64,000 nucleotides of DNA from Candidula unifasciata (Eukaryota > Mollusca > Gastropoda > Stylommatophora > Geomitridae), in assembly GCA_905116865.2 (NCBI GenBank), contig CAJHNH020008458.1, positions 5,001 to 69,000 of the forward strand, given 5' to 3'. Positions 11,201 to 23,200 of this stretch are shown in pieces. The translations under genes were made by a program, and so were the position numbers. Within the stretch, counting starts at the first letter, position 1, and the number at the start of each line of letters is the position of its first letter. Under the pieces are notes generated by a model that worked only from the letters and a program-made list of their open reading frames with translations, did no database searches and was not told the origin of the DNA.

Positions 11201-14200
11201 GCACCTTCAAAGGAAGCCTTAATTAGTCACCGCCTGTGACATGCAGGTTAGGGGCAGTATGACTTTTCCTTCCACCCCCCCCCATCAACCCCCACCCCCC
11301 CCCCACTCCCCTCAAGTAATGGGGCCCTACATAGAAACTTTAAAACAAATTGCTTTGGCTACTAAAATGACACAGCTTAAGATGGGTAACTGGAATGTCT
11401 GGGGAAGTAAAGGTGACTTGCATAATGTTTAACACATCTCACATCTTCTTCTTCATATTCACATTCTGAGTCCTTGAAGTTCCTTGCTGCAGATATCACC
11501 CATCTGCATTCATCTCTTTGATTAGTCCTGTCTTTCCAGTTTGGGGACTGCAACTAAGCAGAAGATCGTAACAACAGAGGTGAGATGTCTTAGGAGAGCT
11601 GCCGGTGTAACAAGAAGAGACAAAAATCCGGAATGATGAAATTAGAAGAAGACTAGGTCTGAAACTAGTCATACAATTCATTAAGAAACAACTAATGAGA
11701 TTGGTTGGCCACCTGAGGAGAATGCCCTGGTACCAACTGCTACAGAGAGCCACGCTGAAGAAATATAATGAACACAGAGCAAGGGACAGACCACGGAAGA
11801 GATGACGTGACATCATTAGGAGCAGCCTAACAGAAATGAATATTAACTTGTACAATGCATTGGAAAAATCGCACAAACGATCCTTACATCTCCCTCCCAA
11901 CACATTGTTGACGTAAATTTTGGAAGAGAAGAAGAAGAAGATTTCAACTATTTGCAGGTCTGCCTGTATATAATGTTTCCATCTTCCTCTGCCTCGTGGT
12001 CTGCTACCATTTAACTACCTTGTATTCAGAGTTTTTAACACTCTATCACCTGACATTCTGTCAATATGCCCCAAGCCATTTCAGTCTGTTAACTCGCATG
12101 ATGCCAGTGATCAGTGGTGATTTAAACAGATTATGAATTTTGTTGTTGCTTCTCACTCTCCATTCACCTCTGTTTGCATCTTTGATAGGTCGAACGATTT
12201 GTCATAAAACTGTTTTAAAAGATTTTTGATAAGTCTTCATTCTGTTAGTTTTATATCCATATAAAACACATAGAGAGAGTGGAAATTCATTGCAGCCAAT
12301 CTTCATTGTGTAGTCAGCACCTAATTAATTGACTGATTGATACCCATGCGGGTTCTGGGACCCCTTGTAAGGAAAACAAGAATAGACCCACTACCTCCCT
12401 GACAAGCATGTCGTAGGAGTTGACTAACTGGGGGCTTCCCTTAAAGTCGTGCATCTGCATCTGAGAGGCAAGGAACCAGCAGTCTGCATACAAATAAGCA
12501 AGATGTGTAAAATGGATACACATGCAAATCTCGGGTCCAGGAACAAAGCCAAAGTCCAGGAATGGATGAACAACCTTGTCTTTCCGCCAAGGTTTACAAC
12601 CGGGGAAAAAAAACAACAACTGATTGAGACGAGGCAAACCAAAAAGATGTTAAAGAGATAATATTCAGGCGGTATTTATAATTTTCCCGAAACCTTGCCA
12701 TTTTTCCTAAACATCGTCTGTTGTAGTTTTGTATGCCTGCTTCTTCTTAGCACTCAACCAGCTGTAAACTACAGCCAAAAGTCCTGGTTGTTCGTCCATT
12801 TCTGGACTTTGACCTTGTTCCAGAACTTGAGCTTTGCATTTTACAGATCTGGCTTATTTATATGCAGACTGTTGGTTCCTGGCCTCTCAGGAAGATCCAC
12901 ATCGAGTTAGAAGGAAACACACCTACTTAGTCATGTTTGTAGTCATGTTTGTAGTCATGTTTGATGACAAGCTTGTTAGAGGGATCACTGATTCTATTCA
13001 CCCCCCAAACCCAAACAGAGCTCCAGATGCCCACACGGGGAAGCTTACCTCTTCACAGTTTCTAATATTTATGATCCTTACTTTATAACCTTTTTTTTTT
13101 CTTTGTGAAGAACCCAAGTCACAGAAGCCTCAGAATGAAGACGTACCCGACAATGGGCTCAGTCTTGACCACAGCAAGGGAGATAAGGCACCAGAGACAA
13201 GCGGGGAACTCTCTGCAGAAACAAGTCCCACCAGAAAGCTTGCAGGTGGCATCAAGATCCCAGGGCTACAGGACTACTTGAATGTTCTCTAGTAAATCAT
13301 AGGTGTTTCTTTAATACTAAAAATATCTGTAGTAAATCAAAGGTTTGTCTCGTATATTAAAATATTATATAATAGTATTCAAATTTTTATGTTAACAATT
13401 TCTAATGTTAACAATTTCTCCAGTAAATCAAAAGTTTGTCTGGTAAATTAAAGGTTTGTTTTGTGTACCAAAGGATTGTCTAGTACAGTGGTCCCCAAGC
13501 TAGGTGCTTGCACCCTAGGGAAGCATAAGGAAGTTTCAAGGAGGCGTCAGGCAATTTTGAAATTGAGTGCATTTGTACGTGTAATAATCCAGATTTTCAG
13601 TTTTAACAGTCATGAAAATAAAACAGTACTGCCAGCTTGATGGGGAGAGTGATCTCTGTTGCTCTTTTTCCAACATCAGACCAAAAATAGGAGATATCAT
13701 CAGGACAAAACAGTGTCAGACATCACATTGATATTTGGACTCTAAATTACTGCACAGTTAAATCAACATTTAATGAAGCACACAAAAATGAATTCTTTAT
13801 TCAACATATAAGGAAGCACAATAATTAATTCTTTAATTAACATATAATCAATATATTATGAAGCACAAATAATGTTTAATTAATTCTAATAATGAACTTT
13901 AATTATAATGAAGCACACAAGTGAATTCCTTAATCAACATATAATGAAGCACACAAATTAATGTTTTACTGCATTCCAGAACATATCTCTTGAATACAAT
14001 GAAGCACAATTAGTCGAACGAAGCTTTGAATTCTTGTTTTAATCGGAAGCACACAGAAACAAATAATGAAGCATACAGAAATTTATCAAGGAAGCACACA
14101 GAAATGAATTCTTTAATCAACATAAAATGAAGCACACAGAAATAAATTCTCGAATCAACATGCAATGAAGAACTTAAAATTTAATTATTTTTGCTGAAAT

Positions 14201-17200
14201 ATATAAATTGCATTTACAGTGGGAAAACATTGTTTTTGAAGATATTTGATAGTCTGTCAAAAAAACGTTTTGTGCTGTTTTCACTAGAGAGTTTGGCTGC
14301 AGTGGCTATGTCCACTGATGTCCTTGGGAAAATAACATAATGAGACCCCAAGTCTTTTCCACAAGGGCTACCACTAGAGAGGTTGTCAGTGGCCACCACT
14401 GATGTCTTGCCACCACCTAGTCTTCCACAGGGGCTACCACTGTCTTGCCACCACTGTCTTGCCACCACTGTCTTGCCACCACTGTCTTGCCACCACTGTC
14501 TTGCCACCACTGTCTTGCCACCACTGCCTTGCCACCACTGCCTTGCCACCACTGTCTTGCCACCACTGTCTTGCCACCACTGTCTTGCCACCACTGTCTT
14601 GCCACTATCCAACAACCATAAGTAAGTAAGTAAAGGACCCTTTTCCATGCCACTGGCTAATCAGGCATTTGAAAGCTGAGTAGTCTCAATGCATGGTGTC
14701 CGCCCCGTATGCTAGAGGTCTCAGGTTCAGATCCTGGTGAAGGCTGGGATTTTTTAATGCAGACTTCTAGTAATTTCCCCTGGTCTCTGGGTAGTAAGAT
14801 CGGATGCCCATGTGTATTGTTGCGCACATAAAAAAAAAAAACCTTAGCAGTTGGAAATCAAAAATAGTAACCTAATGACGCTGCCCAAAAAAATCTGGAG
14901 TATTTTGAGAATCTTCGTCTGTGCTACGGAGTTCGTGCACTGCGCTGAGAATCTTCGGACTAAGGCTTGAGTTAGAAGTATAACGGAGCACTTATGGGTT
15001 ACTGCCTTGTGCCATTATGTTGATCGGTTGTTTAAAACCTAAAAAAAAACCTATAAAGCATATGATATTTGACTTATATTTTTGTAGGTCGACTGGCCTG
15101 CCAAACACCATGAGACAGGTATTTTTCTAAACTACTCACCGCAAAAATTTAAACCTGATTTGTCAAGGATTGTAAAATATACTCAGTAACCTTAAAGCCA
15201 TGTTTTATGTTTTGTTTAAACCTTTAAGCCACAGAACCAGAAAAATGTAGTTTGTTCATTTATAGTGTTCTTATTTTCATTTCATATCTTTTATTTCACT
15301 TCAGGTCTTCACCAGGGCAGAAAAAACATCACCTGTGGCAGAGCCAGAAAGTAAGCCAGAAGTTGTGAACACACCCCCTGCCTCGGATACAGCAGCACCA
15401 TCAACAACTCTGAGTACAGTAACCTCTCCTGCAGTGACCACCTCAACGCCTCTTATTCGTCCAAAGCCAGTAGTTTTACCCAGAGTTCTACCGAAACCAG
15501 GAAGTAAAACCTTAAAGGAGACACAGAATCACATCACTGCCAGTAGTATTGTTACCAGGGCAAGTTCTTTAAGAAACGCTACTTCTTCATTTGGCTCTGT
15601 TGATAAGCCCTCCTTACTGGCAGCTCCTATAGCACTTTCAAGATCAGCTTCCGTTAAAGTGACACCTGTTTCCGTTAACAAAGATGTGGAGCTCCCTTCA
15701 GTGAAGGAAGAAAAGTCGCCCTCTGTGCCTATATCAAAATTAATACCACCAAAGCCAGAACTGAAAAAGCCGCTAAGTCCAGCAGCTGTTAGATCTGTAA
15801 ATAAAACACCACCTCCTGTGCCAGTTAAGCCGTCTGTGGCTGCTAAACCAGGAAGAGCCAGTTTGGGTTGGTCTGCTTCCTTTAGTGGAGGGAAGTCACC
15901 ACTGTTGCCAGCTCTTAAATCTGAAACTAAAACTGAGGTCCCAGTTAATAAGGAGCGGAATTCAGACTCAGATGTGATTGTTAATGCTGAGAAGAAAGTT
16001 GACTACATGAACACTGCAAGTACAGAGAAGAAGTATGTATCAGATAAACCATTGTCGTCTGGCTCCAGCGTTGAGGGAAAACCTCTTTCCTTTGTTCAAA
16101 AGAAGACAGAGATCACAGTTGCAATGACATCTTCAGAAAAGACAGATGTTACTGAAAAAATTGATCCAACCAGTATCGCAGGGACAGAGAAGAAGTACGT
16201 ATTGGATAAAAAACCATTATCGTCCAACTTCAGCAGTGAGAGAAAACCTTCTTCCTTTGTTCAAAACAAAATGGAGGTTCCACAGGCATTGACAGCTTCA
16301 GAAAAGACAGATGCAGCCGAAAAGGAAATTGATTCCATTAACACTGGAAGTCCCAGGGTGCGCTGGGAAGACAACATCCGACAGTCCCTGACTGACAGAG
16401 GACTGGAATGGAACAAAGCCAGAAAGAAAACTGCTGATAGAGACGTCTGGCGATCTCTCTGGCAAACCTCTACACCCCAAGGTAGAAGAGGAGCGACTAA
16501 GTAAGTAAGTAAGTAACACTGGAAGTACAGAGAAGAAGTATGTATCGGATAAAACACCATTATCTTCAACTTTCAACAGTGAGAGAAAACCTCCTTCCTT
16601 TGTTCAGAAGAAAACGGATGTTCAGCTTGCTATGGCATCTTTGGAAAAGACAGACACTAATGTAGAAGTTGTGAAATCTACTTCAGGAGTAGCCGGAACC
16701 TCCAAAAATACAACAGTAAATCGGATTGCTTCAGTGCGAGCATCACTGCCTTCAGTATTTGTTCCCAGACCTGGCTTTAGAGCTGGAGAAAACTATGCAA
16801 AGGGGGAAGCCAAGAAAGCTGATAATCTTGATGCAGATGATGTCTTTGATACAGTTGCAGACAAAACTGTTAGTTCTGTAAATACTGCGGAGTCCAGCAA
16901 TTCAGCTGACAAATATGATAGTGCAAATAATGTGGATGACATTTTACAGCGGAGGAAATCAAGTATTAGTGGGGTTACTCCTGTGAAATCTCCTTTGACC
17001 AGTGAAAAATTTCCATCCGGGGTCACGCCACGGAAGAACAGCATAACCGGAAGTGCCTATAACCCAATTGGATTCCGTTCTACACTAGGCAGCTCAGACA
17101 GTGATCAACGATCAAGAACCAGTTCTGTTTCTAGTTCCGTTGAGGGAGTCATTTTGGCCCCGGAATCAGCAAGTCTGCTGTCGTCAGCGGCTAGTCCTAG

Positions 17201-20200
17201 TCCTAAGCCCAGAGCAGGGTCTGATGCCTCTTGTGAAAATCAGATGTCAAGGAATGGATCCTTAATAACAGCGGCTGCTGAAAAAGTGACATCCAGCCCA
17301 GACAAATTCTCAGAAGGAGGTTCAGGTAAATTGTTTGTGGCTGGCTGCACAGTTGTAAAATTATACTCCCCCTGTTGGTTCTGGGGGCCCCATTGTTGTG
17401 GGGGTGGGGGGGGGGGAGCATAGACTTTCTGCGTGACAAGCATGTCATAAAGATGTTAAGTAGAAAAACACAGAAATCGCAGTCTAGCTGTAAATCACAA
17501 CATATCCATCCACCCATTCATTTCTGAAAACAAAACAAAAACATTGACCATATTCAGCATACTTCAAGCAGTATCGGCTATAACTGTGGTCTGTTTTCTT
17601 TGTGCCAGTTATATTGGCTAAGAAGTGTTAATTGCATTAAAACGAGTGTCTTGGACTGGTACTCTGGTTAAAAGGATTTAACAACGGATCAACATCATGG
17701 CACAGGAGTAGTAACCCATAAGTGCTCTTTTCTACATCTAAAGCCTGAGGGGAAAGGGGTGACGATGGCAGAGCTGGTGTGCACGAGTATCAGAACTAAA
17801 GTGATGTTGAACTCTAGAGCTCACAATACATTTTGTCAACTGCCCTTTTAAGGGTGAATACAGAAACAAATCTGAAGAAAGAAGTCACAAACAAGAGATT
17901 GCACAATTGATCACCTGGAATATTTTGCTAAGTCTAGTCAAGCGCATACTACACTAATTGTTAAATACAATGAAGGGATCTTTTCACGAACTTGCCCGCT
18001 CGCGATAGCTCCTTCCCCTCCAATTCAAGCCACGGCTAATCACACTGCCTGTCTTATGTTGTGGGGTGTGTTATGAGATGGCTTTATTCGGCATTCACTC
18101 GCCATATATAATGTTTGTGGGAGGTTGTGTTGCCATGAGTCTTTTTGAGGCATCACAGGCACTTGTGTACAAGTAAAGGGAAAGCTCCGAAGACGTGACT
18201 GTTCGTGAGTATCGAAACTTGGATGTTTTTGTATTTCTAGGTTCCTTAGTGGCGGTTCCCCTCAGAAAAAGAAGCCACTGACGAGGAACAAAGGAACACA
18301 ATAACATCCCAGTTTCGATACTCACAAACCTTCGTGCAAGTAGCAGAACATAAAAATAATCATGCAAGTGAGCAGTGACAACAGGAGAGGAGAGGGAACG
18401 GTGAAACCGTTGAAAATAAGGAATGCGTAACACCCCGACAACATAGGACAGGCTGTGCGACCTGCTGCGGTATGAATGGGAGGGGAAGGAACTCTTGTCA
18501 TGCGGGCGAGTTTGTGATAAGTACCAAATTAATCAAGTAAATGAATTCTTTATATGAATGGGAGGGGAAGGAACTCTGGTCATGGTGGCGAGTTTGTGAT
18601 AAGTACCAAATTAATCAAGTAAATGAATCTTTTATATGAATGGGAGGGGAAGGAACTCTGGTCATGCGGGCGAGTTTGTGATAATTACCTAATTAATCAA
18701 GTAAATGAATCCTTTATATGAATGGGAGGGGAAGGAACTCTGGTCATGGTGGCGAGTTTGTGATAAGTACCAAATTAATCAAGTAAATGAATCCTTTATA
18801 TGAATGGGAGGGGAAGGAACTCTGGTCATGGGTGGCGAGTTTGTGATAAGTACCAAATTAATCAAGTAAATGAATCCTTTATATGAATGGGAGGGGAAGG
18901 AACTCTGGTCATGGTGGCGAGTTTGTGATAAGTACCAAATTAATCAAGTAAATGAATCCTTTATATGAATGGGAGGGGAAGGAACTCTGGTCATGGTGGC
19001 GAGTTTGTGATAAGTACCTAATTAATCAAGTAAATGAATCTTTTATATGAATGGGAGGGGAAGGAACTCTGGTCATGCGGGCGAGTTTGTGATAAGTACC
19101 AAATTAATCAAGTAAATGAATCTTTTATATGAATGGGAGGGGAAGGAACTCTGGTCATGCGGGCGAGTTTGTGATAATTACCTAATTAATCAAGTAAATG
19201 AATCCTTTATATGAATGGGAGGGGAAGGAACTCTGGTCATGGTGGCGAGTTTTGTGATAAGTACCAAAATTAATCAAGTAAATGAATCCTTTATATGAAT
19301 GGGAGGGGAAGGAACTCTGGTCATGGTGGCGAGTTTGTGATAAGTACCAAATTAATCAAGTAAATGAATCCCTTTATATGAATGGGAGGGGAAGGAACTC
19401 TGGTCATGGTGGCGAGTTTGTGATAAGTACCAAATTAATCAAGTAAATGAATCCTTTATATGAATGGGAGGGGAAGGAACTCTGGTCATGGTGGCGAGTT
19501 TGTGATAAGTACCAAATTAATCAAGTAAATGAATCCTTTATATGAATGGGAGGGGAAGGAACTCTGGTCATGGTGGCGAGTTTGTGATAAGTACCAAATT
19601 AATCAAGTAAATGAATCCTTTATATGAATGGGAGGGGAAGGAACTCTGGTCATGGTGGCGAGTTTGTGATAAGTACCAAATTAATCAAGTAAATGAATCC
19701 TTTATATGAATGGGAGGAGAAGGAACTCTGGTCATGGTGGCGAGTTTGTGATAAGTACCAAATTAATCAAGTAAATGAATCCTTTATATGAATGGGAGGG
19801 GAAGGAACTCTGGTCATGGTGGCGAGTTTGTGATAAGTACCAAATTAATCAAGTAAATGAATCCTTTATATGAATGGGAGGGGAAGGAACTCTGGTCATG
19901 GTGGCGAGTTTGTGATAAGTACCAAATTAATCAAGTAAATGAATCCTTTATATGAATGGGAGGGGAAGGAACTCTGGTCATGCGGGCGAGTTTGTGATAA
20001 GTACCAAATTAATCAAGTAAATGAATCTTTTATATGAATGGGAGGGGAAGGAACTCTGGTCATGCGGGCGAGTTTGTGATAAGTACCAAATTAATCAAGT
20101 AAATGAATCCTTTATATGAATGGTAGGGGAAGGAACTCTGGTCATGCGGGCGAGTTTGTGATAAGTACCTAATTAATCAAGTAAATGAATCTTTTATATG

Positions 20201-23200
20201 AATGGGAGGGGAAGGAACTCTGGTCATGCGGGCGAGTTTGTGATAAGTACCAAATTAATCAAGTAAATGAATCCTTTATATGAATGGGAGGGGAAGGAAC
20301 TCTGGTCATGCGGGCGAGTTTGTGATAAGTACCTAATTAATCAAGTAAATGAATCCTTTATATGAATGGGAGGGAAGGAACTCTGGTCATGCGGGCGAGT
20401 TTGTGATAAGTACCAAATTAATCAAGTAAATGAATCTTTTATATGAATGCGGGGAGGGGAAGGAACTCTGGTCATGCGGGCGAGTTGTGATAAGTACCAA
20501 ATTAATCAAGTAAATGAATCTTTTATATGAATGGGAGGGGAAGGAACTCTGGTCATGCGGGCGAGTTTGTGATAAGTACCTAATTAATCAAGTAAATGAA
20601 TCTTTTATATGAATGGGAGGGGAAGGAACTCTGGTCATGCGGGCGAGTTTGTGATAATTACCAAATTAATCAAGTAAATTAATCCTTTATATGAATGGGA
20701 GGGGAAGGAACTCTGGTCATGGTGGCGAGTTTGTGATAAGTACCAAATTAATCAAGTAAATGAATCTTTTATATGAATGGGAGGGGAAGGAACTCTGGTC
20801 ATGGTGGCGAGTTTGTGATAAGTACCAAATTAATCAAGTAAATGAATCTTTTATAGCTGAAGTAAAAATTCAACCACTCTCAAAAGCAGTTGCCTGTTTT
20901 GGTCGAGCAAGTGCACGGTCACGATTATGTGTCTATTTCTTCTTGTTGCATATAATATTAGACTTTCACTGTGTTTATCAAGGCATTCTCTTTCACAGCT
21001 GCATATTTTGTTATACTTTTACTATTTTTATTACAGCATTCTCTTTTTGTTGCATATTCTGCTTTATTATTTTTTATTTCAAGACATTCTATTCCCGTGC
21101 CTGTATATTATCTCTCCACCTTATCTGATAACTGTATGAATAACAAATTGTATTACTGTTTTATTCCCTTTTGTAGAAAAAACAACAAAGTTGAACACTA
21201 AACCAGACACCAAGTTGATTTCCAGCCTACTCCCAAGTAAAGGTGATGAAAAGAAGACAGAATTCAGTGAAACAAAGAGTGAGAACCAAAAGCCACCCAG
21301 ACCCCTGTGGGAGTCCACTTCACCGGCTCAGCTTAACGGTGCTCCTGCTTCAGGAAAAGGTGGACAAGCTTCAGACAAGACAACATCTCCATGGAATGTT
21401 CAGCTGAAGAAGGTGGACAAGAAAGTAAGTGTCTTGAGTTTTATTTTTTTCTGGTTCAGGTTCAGTAGAACTCCAATATTTATCTTTACTCCCATCCTGA
21501 GGGCTGACGAATATTAAAAAGGACAAGTTATCAAACAAGTTTTTCCATAGGCATGAACTAAAAATAGTCTAATCTGTTCCTGGCTGCAAATTTTGCTTAC
21601 CTATTCTTTAACATATTCTTTAACTTTGAGAGCATGCATCTTCCCTGTGGCTACATGCGGATGTGAGTCGTGGACTATCTCTCAGTCCTTAAGAAAGAGA
21701 ATATGGGCTTTTGAGCTGAAATGCTATAGAAAGATTCTCAGAATATCTTGGACAAAGAAGAAGAGAAATATTGACATCTTAAAAGATCTGAACATCAAGG
21801 AAGATTGTCTAATAAACAGCATCCTTTCTCGAAAACTGAAATATTTTGGTCATATCAAGCGCCACGACGGATTGGAAAAAATTATAGCAGAAGGCATGGA
21901 ACCAGGAAGGAGGGGCAGGGGCCGACCGAAACGAAGATGGGCACAGAATATAAGTGACTCCTTGGGTGTGAAAGTGCATGAGGCGGGAGAACTGGCGAGA
22001 GACCGAGTTTCTTTCAGGCAGACTGTGATGAGAGCGATGTTCTGCAAAGGACCTGCTACATGATGATGATGATGATTCTTTAACAACAACAAAAATAAAC
22101 TCGGAAATCTATCTCAGAAATCATTTATACATGCATGTACACACATTCATACACACACACATGCACACAGTCATGAACACACACTCACACTACATATAAA
22201 TAGACTCTTATGCATATCAACACTCATAAAACACTCTTACATACACACACTTATGCACATATACACGCACACGCGCTCACAAAAGCATGCATATATATAC
22301 ACACTCATACACACCCATACATACAGTCGTATTTATACATACCCATCATACACTGTCATTTACACATACACATTCTCTTACAAACACACAGGTTCGTGCC
22401 CATGCACATAGTACATGCCTGCATACAAAATACATGCATATTCACCATTTAAAGGGTGGCTGGTACATTGCGTTATGCTTTAATCCAGGCCTTTCAGCCC
22501 AACATATCGGATTTCAGCTAATGCCTAATTAGTCACTTCTTCTTCTTCTTCTGCCTTTCTAACCCCCAGTGGAGCATAGGCCCTCAACCAAGCCACACCA
22601 AGTCGTTCTATCCTACGCTATCGCATGTAGCTCTCCCCATGTCCTCCCCATCTTTTTAACTTCACTCACTAGCTGCCTTCTCCATTTTTTTTTTTTTTGG
22701 GGTCTTTGTTTATTTCTGTGCCTCTGTGAGTTCCAGTGCAAAGACATTCTAGTTATATTGTTCTCACATTTTCTCAATTCGCTTCCTATCCACCTCCTGC
22801 GTCTTTTGTTTACCTCTTTGTCCACTGGAACATGTCTAGTTCTCTCCCAAAGCTGTACATTAGTGATTTTATCATACCATTTAATTCGCAGGCACCAGTT
22901 AGTAATGAGTATTTGTAGTTTATTAGTAATTGCCATAGCTGTTCTCCGAGTTTCTGCTCCATACAACAGTACTGATTTGGAATTTGAATCAACAGTTTAA
23001 AGTTTATTCGCTTTTTTTAGGACATGTTGATTAGAGGGCAGTGAGTCTGTTCTTCTCTTTTTCAATAGAACCCTTACAGGATTCTGTTGTAAGTATTTGT
23101 TTAAGTCAATCAGTGAATCAGGTGTCATTTCCACATTGAAGGTTGGCTGCAAGGGCTTCTTCAGTTAAAAGTGGGGGAAAAGTGGCATTGTTAAAATCAG

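Noticed and set aside
13487..13560. hAT-type terminal repeat CAGTGGTCCCC
   Set aside because: No matching right end or 8-bp target copy was found.
14214..14653. Open frames on both strands rich in HHCLATTVLPP or GGKTVVARQWWQDS
   Set aside because: They are products of the 14-bp minisatellite, with no splice or start support.
18095..18433. 112-codon minus frame in the foldback element
   Set aside because: It has no known motif and lies in a hairpin element without other coding signs.
20760..21128. 122-codon frame ending before exon 8
   Set aside because: It starts inside the satellite and continues in T-rich intron. It has no splice support.
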